Assembly: GCF_033723955.1 (NCBI RefSeq)
Contig: NZ_CP137555.1
Location: 558,001 to 622,000 of the forward strand
Direction: 5' to 3'
Length of the DNA: 64,000 bases
Origin: Microbulbifer pacificus
GTDB taxonomy: Bacteria > Pseudomonadota > Gammaproteobacteria > Pseudomonadales > Cellvibrionaceae
Shown: in pieces, positions 35,489 through 45,715 of the stretch
Layout of the letters: each line of letters starts with the position of its first letter
Numbering within the stretch: position 1 is the stretch's first letter
Made by a program: the position numbers and the translations under genes
The notes under the pieces: model-generated
The model's database searches: none
Told to the model about the DNA's origin: nothing
The model's input: only the letters and a program-made list of their open reading frames with translations

Positions 35489-36535
35489 TTACCCGCAAAT
35501 TCCCGCAGGCATTTTCTCCCGGACAATCGCCTCAATGGCCGCAAGGTGGTCAATACGCGCATTCAATGCGGGGATATACCGGTATTCGCGACCGCCGGCA
35601 TCAATAAAATTAGCGCGATTCTCCACCGCGATTTCTTCCAGGGTTTCCAGGCAGTCCGCGGCAAATGCCGGGCAGATCACATCCACACTACCCACGCCAG
35701 ACTGGCCCCACTCGACCAGGGTTTTATCTGTATAGGGTTGCAGCCATTCCGCCTTGCCAAAACGGGACTGGAAAGTTATTTCCCATTTATCCCGCGGCAG
35801 CTCCAGGGCCGCGGCAAGACGCTCCGCGGTACCACAGCACTGTTGGTAATAGGGATCACCTTTGCGGGTATTCGCCTTGGGAATACCGTGAAACGACATC
35901 AACAGTTTTTCTGCGGCGCCATTCCGTTCGCGGTGTTCACGCACGGAATTTGCCAGGGCTTCAATGTAGAGCGGGTGCTGCCAGTAATCATGCACTACGG
36001 AAATATCCGGCACATTGCGCGAGGCGCGAATGATTTTCGCCACCTGATCGTAAATGGCGCCAGTCGTTGTGGCGGAATATTGCGGATATAGCGGCAGGAC
36101 GGTGAAGCCGCTAACACCGTCTTGTTGCAAACGGGCGACTGTATCCGCCAGGTTGGGAGCGCCGTAGGTCATGGCGTGTGCCACGATAATTTCCTGTTTT
36201 TCCTTTTTCTGCACATCTCCACTCACAGATGCGCGCTGCCCGGCGTCGTTGAAGCGCTGCTGCAGGAGAGCAACCTGACGCTGGGTGTAATAGGTGATGG
36301 GGGAGCCAGTTACCGCCTCGCCATCGAGACCGTGATTCCAGATTTCTTGGTAGGCAGGCGCTATTCGCGCAGGCCGCAGAGGCAGAACAAACAGGTTGAG
36401 AATCAACTTCCAGACGGGACGGGGAATTTCCACTACCCGGGGATCGGACAGGAATTCCCGCAGGAACTGCCGCACCGCACTGGGTGTGGGCTCGGCCGGG
36501 GTGCCGAGGTTCATCAGAATGATCGCGTGAGCCAT
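35489..36535 (-). CDS. hemH: Ferrochelatase
   Basis: 348 residues. HemH features: AIILMNLGTPAEP at the start, the catalytic-His segment LLMSFHGIPKANTRKGDPYY, and the CPAFAADCLETLEEI segment near the end (acidic proton-path residues). It inserts Fe(II) into protoporphyrin IX as the last haem step, at the inner membrane face. I chose the ATG at 36535 with GGAG about 11 bases upstream; a GTG four codons earlier overlaps that site. The Cys pair PYYQQCC might mark an iron-sulfur type but cannot be judged. Confidence 0.94.
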   Translation of the reverse strand: MAHAIILMNLGTPAEPTPSAVRQFLREFLSDPRVVEIPRPVWKLILNLFVLPLRPARIAPAYQEIWNHGLDGEAVTGSPITYYTQRQVALLQQRFNDAGQRASVSGDVQKKEKQEIIVAHAMTYGAPNLADTVARLQQDGVSGFTVLPLYPQYSATTTGAIYDQVAKIIRASRNVPDISVVHDYWQHPLYIEALANSVREHRERNGAAEKLLMSFHGIPKANTRKGDPYYQQCCGTAERLAAALELPRDKWEITFQSRFGKAEWLQPYTDKTLVEWGQSGVGSVDVICPAFAADCLETLEEIAVENRANFIDAGGREYRYIPALNARIDHLAAIEAIVREKMPAGICG

Positions 36536-36740
36536 GGTCGTTTGCACTCCAATGGGTTCAGGAGGCGATCCCGGTTCTGCCGAGGTGACTGGCTGCCACC
36601 TTGCGCCGGGAATCCGTGTCGATATGGGGCGGCAGTATTCCAGAGTCTGCTGTAAAAGTATTTAGCGACGTTGCAAACGGCCCGATAGAGAAGCCCAATT
36701 AAGACTAGACCGGGGCAATGACAAGGTCTGTCTGGAAAAT

Positions 36741-36766
36741 AAAAAGGCTCCCGAAGGAGCCTTTTT
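36741..36766 (-). terminator. Rho-independent terminator after adk
   Basis: AAAAAGGCTCC (36741-36751) pairs with GGAGCCTTTTT (36756-36766), loop CGAA, giving T-rich tails on both strands. It lies 20 bases beyond the adk stop; it could also stop plus-strand reads. Confidence 0.9.
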
Positions 36767-36785
36767 ACATCTAGAGCCGACGACT

Positions 36786-37457
<672 letters not shown>

Positions 37458-37638
37458 TCATACCCGGGGCAACTTTGCCCCAGCGATAAAAAGAGCGCTA
37501 CCTTACACTTTGCCCCAAGGCAGAACAAGTCCGTAAGTGGTCAGGCCGAATTCGGTAATTTTTCTACAAAAAAACAGTTATTTTTAGCCAATCCTTGCTG
37601 GGCGCCATCCGCCCGCGACAAGCACATCGCAGCGGACA

Positions 37639-38454
37639 TCAGGAATCCGCGGAGCTTTTCGCCGCTTCCCAGAGCCGGTCGAGTTCTTCCAGGGTGACAT
37701 CAGAGGGCTGCAGATTGCGCTCGCCGAGCGCGGCTTCCACCGCACCGAAACGCTGTTCAAACTTGCGATTGCACTGGCGCAACGCGGCTTCCGGATCAAC
37801 TTTGAGGTGCCGCGCCACATTGACGCAGGAAAACAGCAGATCGCCCAACTCTTCGCGGGCGTGTGCGCTATCCCCGGAGGCAATGGCTTCGCGAAGTTCC
37901 CGCAACTCCTCCTCCACCTTTTCCAGCACACCGTCGATTGCCGGCCAGTCAAACCCCACCTGGGCCGCACGTTTTTGCAGTTTGGCGGCACGGGTTAGTG
38001 CCGGCAGGCCCGCAGCCACCCCGCCCAAGGTACCAGACTCACCCTTGGATTCCCTCTCAGCCGCTTTGGTCGCTTCCCAGTTGGCTTTGATCTGCTCTTC
38101 GTCGATATCGACGCTGTGGTTATCGCCGTATAGCTCGCCGGAGGGGAATACGTGAGGATGGCGGCGCACCAGTTTCCGCACCAGGGTGTCGACGATACCG
38201 GAAAAGTCGAAATGCTGCTGCTCACGTCCCAGCTGCGCATAAAAGATCACCTGGAACAGCAGGTCTCCAAGTTCTTCCCGCAGGTGGACAAAATCTTCCC
38301 GCTCGATCGCTTCCGCCACCTCGTAGGCCTCTTCGATGGTGGAGGGCACGATAGTGGCGAAGGTTTGCTTCAGGTCCCAGGGGCAACCGCTATCGGGGTC
38401 GCGCAGCCGCGACATCAAGTATTGCAGGTCTTCTACGCTGAAGTGCTGTTTCAT
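37639..38454 (-). CDS. mazG: Nucleoside triphosphate pyrophosphohydrolase MazG
   Basis: 271 residues with two MazG domains. The first has IVPSTIEEAYEVAEAI and EELGDLLFQVIFYAQ (metal-binding Glu/Asp), and the second repeats as VEEELRELREAI and EELGDLLFSCVNVARH. MazG hydrolyses NTPs and, in E. coli, helps lower ppGpp levels. The ATG at 38454 has AGGTGA upstream; an in-frame GTG three codons earlier is part of that site. It lies 64 bases after relA, as in E. coli and Pseudomonas, and adk follows. Confidence 0.95.
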   Translation of the reverse strand: MKQHFSVEDLQYLMSRLRDPDSGCPWDLKQTFATIVPSTIEEAYEVAEAIEREDFVHLREELGDLLFQVIFYAQLGREQQHFDFSGIVDTLVRKLVRRHPHVFPSGELYGDNHSVDIDEEQIKANWEATKAAERESKGESGTLGGVAAGLPALTRAAKLQKRAAQVGFDWPAIDGVLEKVEEELRELREAIASGDSAHAREELGDLLFSCVNVARHLKVDPEAALRQCNRKFEQRFGAVEAALGERNLQPSDVTLEELDRLWEAAKSSADS

Positions 38455-38518
38455 CGGTTTCACCTGTTCGCTGTCATTGGGCGTGCTGCTTTCACCGGGT
38501 TACCGGCTGTTAGCGGGT

Positions 38519-40771
38519 TCAATGCAGAATCCGCCGTTTTGCGGAGGCCACGTTCGGCAGCTGATTGATGCGGTGCAGTACCTGGCTCAGTTCCTCGAAA
38601 TTGTGGATTTCCGCGGTGATCACCATATCCACTGTGTGCTTGTGCTTGTTCGAATGGGTCTGCATGGCCGTGATATTGATCCGCTGACTGTCCAGCATGG
38701 TAGTGACATCCCGCAACAGGCCGTGGCGATCGTAGGCCTCCACCATGATTTCCACCGAGTAGACTTCGGTGGGCTTTTCCGACCAGCCGACCTGCAGGAT
38801 ACGCTCGGGCTCTTCCGACTGCATCCGCAGCATATTCGCGCAGTCCTTGCGGTGGATCGACACCCCGCGCCCGAGGGTGATGTAGCCCATGATGTCGTCA
38901 CCCGGTACCGGGTTGCAGCAGCGGGCGATATGGGTCAGCAGGTTACCCACCCCGTCGATGTACACATCGGTCTGCCCTTCCCGGGCCACCGGCGCAGTGA
39001 GGGACAGCACCGGCTCGCTCGGCCCCACTTTCACCATGCGTTGGGCCGTATTCAGCACCTGCCCCACGCCGATATCACCGGCACCGACCGCCGCGTACAG
39101 GTCGTCCAGCGAATGCATATTGAGCTTCTTCGCCAGTTTTTCGAAATCGAAATCCGCCAGCGCCAGCTGCTTGAATTCGCTGTCGAGAATGGTGCGACCC
39201 TCGGCCACATTCTGGTCGCGCGCCTGCATCTTGAACCAGTGGATGACCTTGGCGCGCGCACGCGAGGTATTGATGTATCCCATACTGCGGGAAATCCAGT
39301 CGCGGCTCGGTGCTTCCCGTTTGCCGGTGAGGATTTCCACCTGGTTCGCGGTCTGCAGCACGTGATTCAAGGGCACGATGCGGCCGTCCACCTTGGCGCC
39401 GCGGCAGCGGTGGCCGATTTCCGTGTGGATTTTGTAAGCGAAGTCCAGCGGCGTCGCGCCCTTTGGCAGATCCACCACATGGCCATCGGGCGTGAATACG
39501 TAGATGCGGGTATCCACATCGCTGGCCTGCAGGTCTTCCTGCAGCGGGTTACCGCCCACCTCTTCGTGCCAGTCGAGCACCTGGCGCAGCCAGGCAATTT
39601 TCTGTTCGTAACCGTCCTGCCCTTCGAGCTGGCCGGATTTTTTGTCCGTGCCCTTGTAGCGCCAGTGGGCGCACACACCGTATTCGGCCTCTTCGTGCAT
39701 GGCGAAGGTGCGGATCTGCACTTCGAGCACCTTGCGGTCGGGACCGATCACCGCCGTGTGCAGCGATCGGTAGCCGTTGTCTTTGGGCGAGGCGATGTAA
39801 TCGTCGAATTCGTTCGGAATGTTGCGCCACAGGTTGTGCACGATACCCAGTACCGCATAACAATCCCGCACCGTGGGCACCAGAATTCGCACCGCGCGGA
39901 TGTCATACACCTGCGAGAAGCCGATATTCTTGCGCCGCATCTTTCGCCAGATGCTGTAGATGTGCTTGGCCCGACCGAACACCTCCCCTTCGATATCCGC
40001 TTTCGCCAGTTCGCTGCGCAACAGCTGCAGCACATTGTCGATATAGTCCTGCCGCGCCAGACGCTTTTCGTCCAGCAGACGGGCGATCTGCATATAGTCG
40101 TCGGGTTCGAGGTAGCGAAAGGAAAGGTCTTCAAGCTCCCATTTGATATGGCCGATACCCAGGCGGTGCGCCAGCGGTGCGTAGACATCCGCCACTTCCC
40201 TCGCCACCCGTCGGCGCTTGGCTTCGGGTGCATTTTTGGAAGCGCGAATGGCACAGGTGCGCTCCGCCAGCTTGATCAGAGCCACGCGAACATCGTCCAC
40301 CAATGCCACCAGCATGCGGCGGATATTTTCCGAGTGTTCCTCGACTGCACCACTCTGATTTTCGACGCCGGTATCGGCGCTGCGACTGCGGATGACCGCC
40401 ATTTGCAGCACGCCGCGAATCAGTTTGGCGATGGTCTCCCCCATCTCCTCTTCGACGTACTTGAGCGACAGGCGCTTTTCACGCACCGCGCGGTAGAGCA
40501 TGGCGGCGCACAGCGCTTCGCCATCAATCTGCAGGTCCGCGAGGATTTCCACCATTTCCAGGCCTGTGAGAAAACTGCTGGCACCTTCGGCCCAGATATT
40601 TTCCACTTCGATGGCCTTCTGCTCCGCCTGTTCGCTCATTTCCAGCGCTTTGCGGAGTGTTACCAGGCTGCCGCCATCCAGTTTTGCCATGGCCTGAATG
40701 TGGCGCAGCCATGTCTCCCGATCCAGGGTGCCGTCGGCCAATCGGGGATAGTTTTTTCTGACTTGTACCAA
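38519..40771 (-). CDS. relA: GTP pyrophosphokinase RelA
   Basis: 750 residues, the E. coli RelA size. The N-terminal hydrolase-like domain lacks the SpoT HD pair, so it is inactive, while the synthetase domain (about 240-370) carries RYLEPDD, the EPDD form that marks RelA. TGS (about 405-465, TPDGHVVDLPKGATPLDFAY) and a C-terminal ACT domain (about 670-745, HGLLRDVTTMLDS) follow. It makes (p)ppGpp on ribosomes stalled by uncharged tRNA. The codon at the family start is TTG (40771), giving MVQVRKNYP like E. coli MVAVR; the ribosome site is weak. Confidence 0.95.
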   Translation of the reverse strand: MVQVRKNYPRLADGTLDRETWLRHIQAMAKLDGGSLVTLRKALEMSEQAEQKAIEVENIWAEGASSFLTGLEMVEILADLQIDGEALCAAMLYRAVREKRLSLKYVEEEMGETIAKLIRGVLQMAVIRSRSADTGVENQSGAVEEHSENIRRMLVALVDDVRVALIKLAERTCAIRASKNAPEAKRRRVAREVADVYAPLAHRLGIGHIKWELEDLSFRYLEPDDYMQIARLLDEKRLARQDYIDNVLQLLRSELAKADIEGEVFGRAKHIYSIWRKMRRKNIGFSQVYDIRAVRILVPTVRDCYAVLGIVHNLWRNIPNEFDDYIASPKDNGYRSLHTAVIGPDRKVLEVQIRTFAMHEEAEYGVCAHWRYKGTDKKSGQLEGQDGYEQKIAWLRQVLDWHEEVGGNPLQEDLQASDVDTRIYVFTPDGHVVDLPKGATPLDFAYKIHTEIGHRCRGAKVDGRIVPLNHVLQTANQVEILTGKREAPSRDWISRSMGYINTSRARAKVIHWFKMQARDQNVAEGRTILDSEFKQLALADFDFEKLAKKLNMHSLDDLYAAVGAGDIGVGQVLNTAQRMVKVGPSEPVLSLTAPVAREGQTDVYIDGVGNLLTHIARCCNPVPGDDIMGYITLGRGVSIHRKDCANMLRMQSEEPERILQVGWSEKPTEVYSVEIMVEAYDRHGLLRDVTTMLDSQRINITAMQTHSNKHKHTVDMVITAEIHNFEELSQVLHRINQLPNVASAKRRILH

Positions 40772-40829
40772 TGTCTTAACTCGCGGTCAGAATAAAAGAA
40801 AATTTTTTTTGTTATCTTGCCGGGGTGAG

Positions 40830-41729
40830 TCAGCGATGATCTGCGCTGAACAACCCCGAGGACAGGTAGCGGTCGCCGCGATCGCAAATGATGGCAACGA
40901 TGGTGGCATTCTCCACCTCGGCGGAAATCCTCAGCGCGCCGGCAACGGCGCCGCCGGAAGAAACACCACAGAAAATCCCCTCCTCCCGCGCCAGCCGCCG
41001 GGTCATGTTCTCGGCCTCCTGCTGACTGATATCCATAACCCGGTCCACTTCCTCCGGCACGAAGATTTTCGGCAGGTAGGCCTGGGGCCAGCGGCGGATA
41101 CCGGGAATGGCCGAGCCCTCAGTGGGCTGCAGGCCGATGATCTGAACTTCCGGCTTCTGCTGCTTCAGGTAGCGACCACAGCCCATGATGGTGCCGGTGG
41201 TGCCCATGGACGAGACAAAATGGGTGATCGCCCCTCCGGTCTGCCGCCAGATTTCCGGCCCCGTCGTTTCAATGTGGGCGGTAGGGTTGTCGATATTGGA
41301 AAACTGGTCCAACACCAGTCCTTTGCCTTCTGCCTGCATTTGCAATGCCAGATCCCGCGCACCTTCCATCCCCTGCTCCGCGGTGACCAGAATCAGCTCC
41401 GCGCCGTAGGCGGTCATTGAGGCCTTGCGCTCCTCGGTGGCGCTTGCGGGCATGATCAGGATCAGGCGATAGCCCTTGATCGCGGCAGCCATGGCCAGCG
41501 CGATGCCGGTGTTGCCACTGGTGGCTTCGATCAGGGTGTCCCCCGGGCGGATCTGGCCGCGGGCTTCCGCGCGGCTGATCATCGACAATGCGGGGCGATC
41601 CTTCACTGAACCCGCCGGATTATTACCCTCCAGCTTCAGCAGAATGGTGTTGGAGGTATCACCCTGCAGTCGCTGCAAACGCACCAGGGGCGTATTGCCT
41701 ACGCAATCGGCAATCGTCGGATATTCCAT
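40830..41729 (-). CDS. cysM: Cysteine synthase B (O-acetylserine sulfhydrylase)
   Basis: 299 residues. Features are VGNTPLVRLQRL, the PLP Lys in NPAGSVKDRPA, the substrate loop EATSGNTGIALA and SSMGTTGTIMG for the phosphate cradle. CysM makes cysteine from O-acetylserine and sulfide or thiosulfate. The ATG at 41729 has CAGGAG upstream; an ATG 12 codons earlier is not preferred. Divergent from the BarA-like gene and 58 bases from relA, with no rlmD gene between as there is in P. aeruginosa. Confidence 0.93.
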   Translation of the reverse strand: MEYPTIADCVGNTPLVRLQRLQGDTSNTILLKLEGNNPAGSVKDRPALSMISRAEARGQIRPGDTLIEATSGNTGIALAMAAAIKGYRLILIMPASATEERKASMTAYGAELILVTAEQGMEGARDLALQMQAEGKGLVLDQFSNIDNPTAHIETTGPEIWRQTGGAITHFVSSMGTTGTIMGCGRYLKQQKPEVQIIGLQPTEGSAIPGIRRWPQAYLPKIFVPEEVDRVMDISQQEAENMTRRLAREEGIFCGVSSGGAVAGALRISAEVENATIVAIICDRGDRYLSSGLFSADHR

Positions 41730-41905
41730 AGTCAACTCCTGATCCATCGGCATGTGCAGGCGCACATTCTACCCCCGAGCCGGCGCCGCTGCGAATGCGC
41801 CCTGCCGGCCACCAGCACAATCGCCACGCGAGCCGGCGAAATTGGGGTGGCTTCTGCGGCCAGCAGGGGTAGAATCGGACAAAAATAACACAGCAGCTTC
41901 TTGCC

Positions 41906-44860
41906 ATGGCCCAAGCCAATCAGCCACAGCCTATGCCAGCGCCGGTCGCCAGTTCCGGACAAACACTGGAACAGAGCCCGCACCCCAGGCGCAAGCACAA
42001 CCGCGCCCGACCCCACCGCACCTACGGCCGGCGTTACTCCCTGCGCGCCATCCTGTTCCGCTACACCATGGCTCCGGCACTGATCCTGTCGCTGCTGCTG
42101 GCCCTGCTGTTTACCCTGCAGCAGATGCACGACCGCCGCGACCTGCTTTTGAGTCACGGTCGCGCCAGTGCCGAGCAGCTGGTGGAACTGATTCACCTGA
42201 GCGAGGGCCACTCTTTTGAAGAGCGCATTCACTGGCTCGACAAAAGCCTGATGGCACTGATGCTGGAGCGCGACATGATCCGCTCGGTGCAGCTGTACCG
42301 CGCCGACCGCAACGAGGCGGGAGAGGAAGAGTTCAGATTGATTTCAAGCGTGGGCCCGCGCCCCCGCACCACCTTTAGTGCGGAAGAACTGCGCGGTAAG
42401 CCGGCCCACGTGCACGAGGATTTGGACAGCCTGCAGATACTGCACCCGCTGCTCGGCGAGGGCACCAATTGCTGGCTAGCCATTGAGCTGCACCGCCCCT
42501 ACTTTTTGGTAGGCACTTATCAGGTGGCGCTGGTAGGCCTTATCGGATTGATCGTCTGCACCCTGATTGCCCTGGTGTGGGCTGTAGTGCTGTCGGAGCG
42601 CGCGGCCAGAAGCCTCGAGCGCATCAAGGAGGCGCTGCGCGCTGTCGGTCAGGGCAAGTTCGCCGCCCGCGCGGTCAGCTCGCGCAACCTGGAACTGGCG
42701 CAGCTGGCAGAAGAGATCAACCTGATGGCCGGCAACCTGGCGGAATACCAACGGGATTACCAGGAGGGGCTGCACCAGTCCATGGAAGACCTGCGCCAGT
42801 CGCTGGACGCAATGGAAGAACAGAACATCGAGCTTGAACTCGCGCGCAAGAAAGCCGTGGAAAACAGCCGGGGGAAATCCAACTTCCTGGCCAACACCAG
42901 TCACGAAATCCGCACCCCGCTGAACGGCATCATCGGTTTTACCAACCTGCTGCTGAAGACCGAAGTGGACCAGTTGCAGCAGGACTATTTACAGACGATT
43001 TTGCGCTCCTCCGAGAGCCTGCTCACCACCATCAACGACATTCTGGATTTCTCCCGCATCGAATCCGGCAACCTGGTGCTGGATCACAGTCCCATGAATC
43101 TGGGGCAGGTTCTGGAGGAGACCCTGCAGATCCTCGCCCCCTACGGATACGAGCACAATCTGGAACTGGTGCCATTTGTCGACCCGCAACTGCCGCCGTC
43201 ACAGATCGGCGACCCGCTGCGCATCAAGCAGATTCTCACCAACCTGGTAAGCACCGCCATTCGCTGCTCCGAAAATGGCAGTATTCCGGTACGCATAGCC
43301 GTGCAGAGCGGCAAGGAATCCGAGCTGATGGTGCATATCAGCATCGTCGACAACGGGGCCCGATGCGACGAGCAGGGGCGCCGCGAACTGCGACAGCTAC
43401 TCAACAGCAGCCCGCAGCAACAGCAGACGAACAACAACGGCATGGGGCTCAGCATTGCCCGCAGCCTGGTGCAATCCATGGGCGGCGAACTGGGGATGGA
43501 GAGCAACGAACAGGGCGGCTCCAGCTACTGGATACAGCTACCGCTGACCATTGACCGCAACCGCACAGCAATCACCCGTGAGCAGTTCCCCGGCTGCAGG
43601 GTACTGCTGGTGGACCCCAACCCCATGACCCGCCAGCAGATCTTCCAACAACTCAGCCACTGGCAGGTGGAAGCGCTGGAGCACTGTGACGGCCAGAACC
43701 TGGTGCCCGCGATCGAACAGATGTGGCGGCACGACGCCTTGCCCGATGCCCTGATCATCGATGCCGGCATCGCCGACGGCAACTTCGATACCTTCATCGC
43801 TACCGTGCAACAACTGGTGGATACCTATCAGTGCCGTGTGGTGGTTCAGGGCTCACCGGTGGACCTGCGCCGCTGTTACGACGCACTGCGCACCCGGGTT
43901 CTCGCATTCCTGGGCAAACCGGTAAGTCGTGACGGCCTTCTGCGGGCTCTCAAACGGGTGGTGCCACAGCAGGCCCAGTCGCGTCCCCAGACGGGTACCT
44001 TCCCGGTACTGCCGTGGCCGGCAAAACCGCGGGTACTGGTGGTGGACGACCACGAAGCCAATCGCCTGCTAATGAACGAGCTGCTGCGCGCGCAGAATAT
44101 CGAGGCGGTGGTGGCGGCGAGCGGCGCCGAGGCGCTGGAGCTGTGGCGGGACCAGTACTTCGACATGATTTTTATGGATATCCAGATGCCGGATATGGAC
44201 GGCATTGCCACCACACGCAAGATCCGCGAGGAGGAGTCCGGTCGCCGCACACCGGTCATTGCCCTGACCGCCCATGTCGGCACCGAGGAAAAGTCGCGAC
44301 TGCTGAGCGCCGGCCTCGACGACTACCTCAGCAAACCGGTGAGTGAAATCCAGCTGACCCATACGGTGAAGCGCTGGATGGAGGTGAACGGAGCCGAGGA
44401 GGAGGCCGTCTTGCCCCCAGTGGTAGCACCGCGCCTGGTCGACATCGGCGAGAGCCTGAATCTCGCCAACCAGGATCCGGGACTCGCACGCGACCTGTTG
44501 AGGATGCTGCTGAAGGGACTCCATGAAGACGAGCAGGAACTGGCTCGGCTGTTTGCGGATAAAGACCACAAGGGGCTGTTTGAGCGGGTACACCGTCTTC
44601 ACGGGGGGTGCTGCTATTGCGGCGTATTGCGACTGCGGTCGGCCACCGGGCAACTGCAGGAACTGCTGCGCCCGCTACAGGATCAGGCGCAGGTGGACCC
44701 GGGCGATTTTGCAGATGCCTACGAGCAGGTGCGCAAGGAAATCCGCGCCCTGTGGGACTGGTCCGTGGAACAGGACCTGGACACATTGTTCGGGCTGGAA
44801 CAGATCGGAGAAGTGGGTGCCGACGGCATAGAAATTAGCGAGGAACAAAGCGCCTACTAA
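41906..44860 (+). CDS. barA: Hybrid sensor histidine kinase, BarA/GacS type
   Basis: 984 residues. Order: basic N-terminus, TM1 (about 57-72), periplasmic domain, TM2 (about 205-229), HAMP (about 230-282), DHp with His333 in TSHEIRTPLNG, ATPase domain (about 430-550), a degenerate receiver (about 564-685), a canonical receiver (about 708-825, Asp758 in FMDIQMPDMDG, Lys810) and HPt (His899 in VHRLHGGCCYCG). This layout is BarA/GacS, which works with UvrY/GacA to control CsrA-binding RNAs. Odd: the N-box Asn is Thr450 (NLVSTAIRCSENG) and the G1 box reads VDNGARC instead of DTGIGI, so ATP binding may differ. Divergent from cysM. Confidence 0.88.
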   Translation: MAQANQPQPMPAPVASSGQTLEQSPHPRRKHNRARPHRTYGRRYSLRAILFRYTMAPALILSLLLALLFTLQQMHDRRDLLLSHGRASAEQLVELIHLSEGHSFEERIHWLDKSLMALMLERDMIRSVQLYRADRNEAGEEEFRLISSVGPRPRTTFSAEELRGKPAHVHEDLDSLQILHPLLGEGTNCWLAIELHRPYFLVGTYQVALVGLIGLIVCTLIALVWAVVLSERAARSLERIKEALRAVGQGKFAARAVSSRNLELAQLAEEINLMAGNLAEYQRDYQEGLHQSMEDLRQSLDAMEEQNIELELARKKAVENSRGKSNFLANTSHEIRTPLNGIIGFTNLLLKTEVDQLQQDYLQTILRSSESLLTTINDILDFSRIESGNLVLDHSPMNLGQVLEETLQILAPYGYEHNLELVPFVDPQLPPSQIGDPLRIKQILTNLVSTAIRCSENGSIPVRIAVQSGKESELMVHISIVDNGARCDEQGRRELRQLLNSSPQQQQTNNNGMGLSIARSLVQSMGGELGMESNEQGGSSYWIQLPLTIDRNRTAITREQFPGCRVLLVDPNPMTRQQIFQQLSHWQVEALEHCDGQNLVPAIEQMWRHDALPDALIIDAGIADGNFDTFIATVQQLVDTYQCRVVVQGSPVDLRRCYDALRTRVLAFLGKPVSRDGLLRALKRVVPQQAQSRPQTGTFPVLPWPAKPRVLVVDDHEANRLLMNELLRAQNIEAVVAASGAEALELWRDQYFDMIFMDIQMPDMDGIATTRKIREEESGRRTPVIALTAHVGTEEKSRLLSAGLDDYLSKPVSEIQLTHTVKRWMEVNGAEEEAVLPPVVAPRLVDIGESLNLANQDPGLARDLLRMLLKGLHEDEQELARLFADKDHKGLFERVHRLHGGCCYCGVLRLRSATGQLQELLRPLQDQAQVDPGDFADAYEQVRKEIRALWDWSVEQDLDTLFGLEQIGEVGADGIEISEEQSAY

Positions 44861-44914
44861 CAGACACAGAAAGAAAGCCTACTGGTAACAAACACAGGAA
44901 GAAGGCCTACTGGG
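44852..44914. repeat. Short imperfect tandem repeat at the barA/recO junction
   Basis: Units starting GCCTACT occur at 44852, 44877 and 44905. Each of the first two is followed by an ACA-rich and AAGAA-rich stretch (25 and 28 bases). The first unit contains the barA stop (TAC TAA) and the last contains the recO stop on the other strand, so the 46-base convergent gap is made mostly of this repeat. Confidence 0.6.
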
Positions 44915-45701
44915 TGCCGTACACCTGGCGGAACAGTTCGCGACTCTTTAGCGGGCGGTTACCCAACAGTGGCGACAGTATCTGCCGGCACAGGCGCTTG
45001 GCCGCCGCCAGCACTTCAGCCCCACAGCTCTCCCCGCTACCGCTCTCGACAAAAGTTTCCTCGATCGCCAGGGTCAGCGACTTCACCGCCAGCAGGTGAG
45101 CACCGGAAAAGTCGCCTGCACGCATCGCTGCGCCTGCTGGCAGATGCACCGGCATAAACCCCTCTTCCGCGGTCAGGCGATAAAACCCATCCGCGCGTAT
45201 CGGTTCGTTGCCCAGCGGGCTGAAATCGAGCTCGGGGCAACTTCCCAGCGCCTGCAATAGCTGCAACTCGAAACGGCGCAGGGGCAATTCCAGTACCGCG
45301 CCCCCGATACCCTGCTCTTCCCCGGTTAGCGCCGCCAGCTGTGCCAGCAGCTGCTGGTAGGCCGCAAACACCGACAATTGCGCATCCCCTTCCGGCAGCA
45401 AGCGCACCAGCAGCTCGTTGGCGTAGAGGCCGGCATACACCGCGCGCCCTTTCAGCCACAACGACTGCCCGGCACTTTCAACAGGACCGAGGGTTTTCAG
45501 GTCGTGGCGCCCCATAAGGGTCACCAGCAACGGGGCAAATGGCTGCAGAGCGCGCTGCCGCCGCTGCTTGTCGCGGCGCGCGCCCTTGGCGATACAGGCG
45601 ATGCGCCCGTAGTCCGGTGTCAGCAACTCCAGGATCAGGCTGGTATCCCGGAATGGCCGCGAGTGCAAGATATAGGCCGGTTGCGGGGGCAGCTGCTGCA
45701 C
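44907..45701 (-). CDS. recO: DNA repair protein RecO
   Basis: 264 residues. The N-terminal OB-fold is visible in PAYILHSRPFRDTSLILELLTPDYGRIACIAKGARR, a typical RecO start, followed by the helical C-terminal part with LPLRRFELQLLQALGSCPELDF. It helps RecR load RecA on SSB-coated DNA. The Cys-containing segment is a reduced version of a zinc site. It is the last gene of the lepA-lepB-rnc-era-recO run, and pdxJ does not follow as it does in E. coli. Confidence 0.93.
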   Translation of the reverse strand: MQQLPPQPAYILHSRPFRDTSLILELLTPDYGRIACIAKGARRDKQRRQRALQPFAPLLVTLMGRHDLKTLGPVESAGQSLWLKGRAVYAGLYANELLVRLLPEGDAQLSVFAAYQQLLAQLAALTGEEQGIGGAVLELPLRRFELQLLQALGSCPELDFSPLGNEPIRADGFYRLTAEEGFMPVHLPAGAAMRAGDFSGAHLLAVKSLTLAIEETFVESGSGESCGAEVLAAAKRLCRQILSPLLGNRPLKSRELFRQVYGTQ

Positions 45702-45715
45702 GGTGAAAAGGCGGA

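Noticed and set aside
35447..35496. GCGGGTAA/TTACCCGC inverted pair near the hemH stop
   Set aside because: The loop is 34 bases and the right arm overlaps the hemH stop; a terminator is not convincing.
38336..40795. 819-codon plus-strand frame over relA
   Set aside because: Antisense to relA; His/Asp/Arg-rich low-complexity product typical of shadow frames.
41842..41875. TTGGGG and TAGAAT as a promoter for the barA-like gene
   Set aside because: The spacer would be 22 bases; the -10 may be real but no matching -35 was found.
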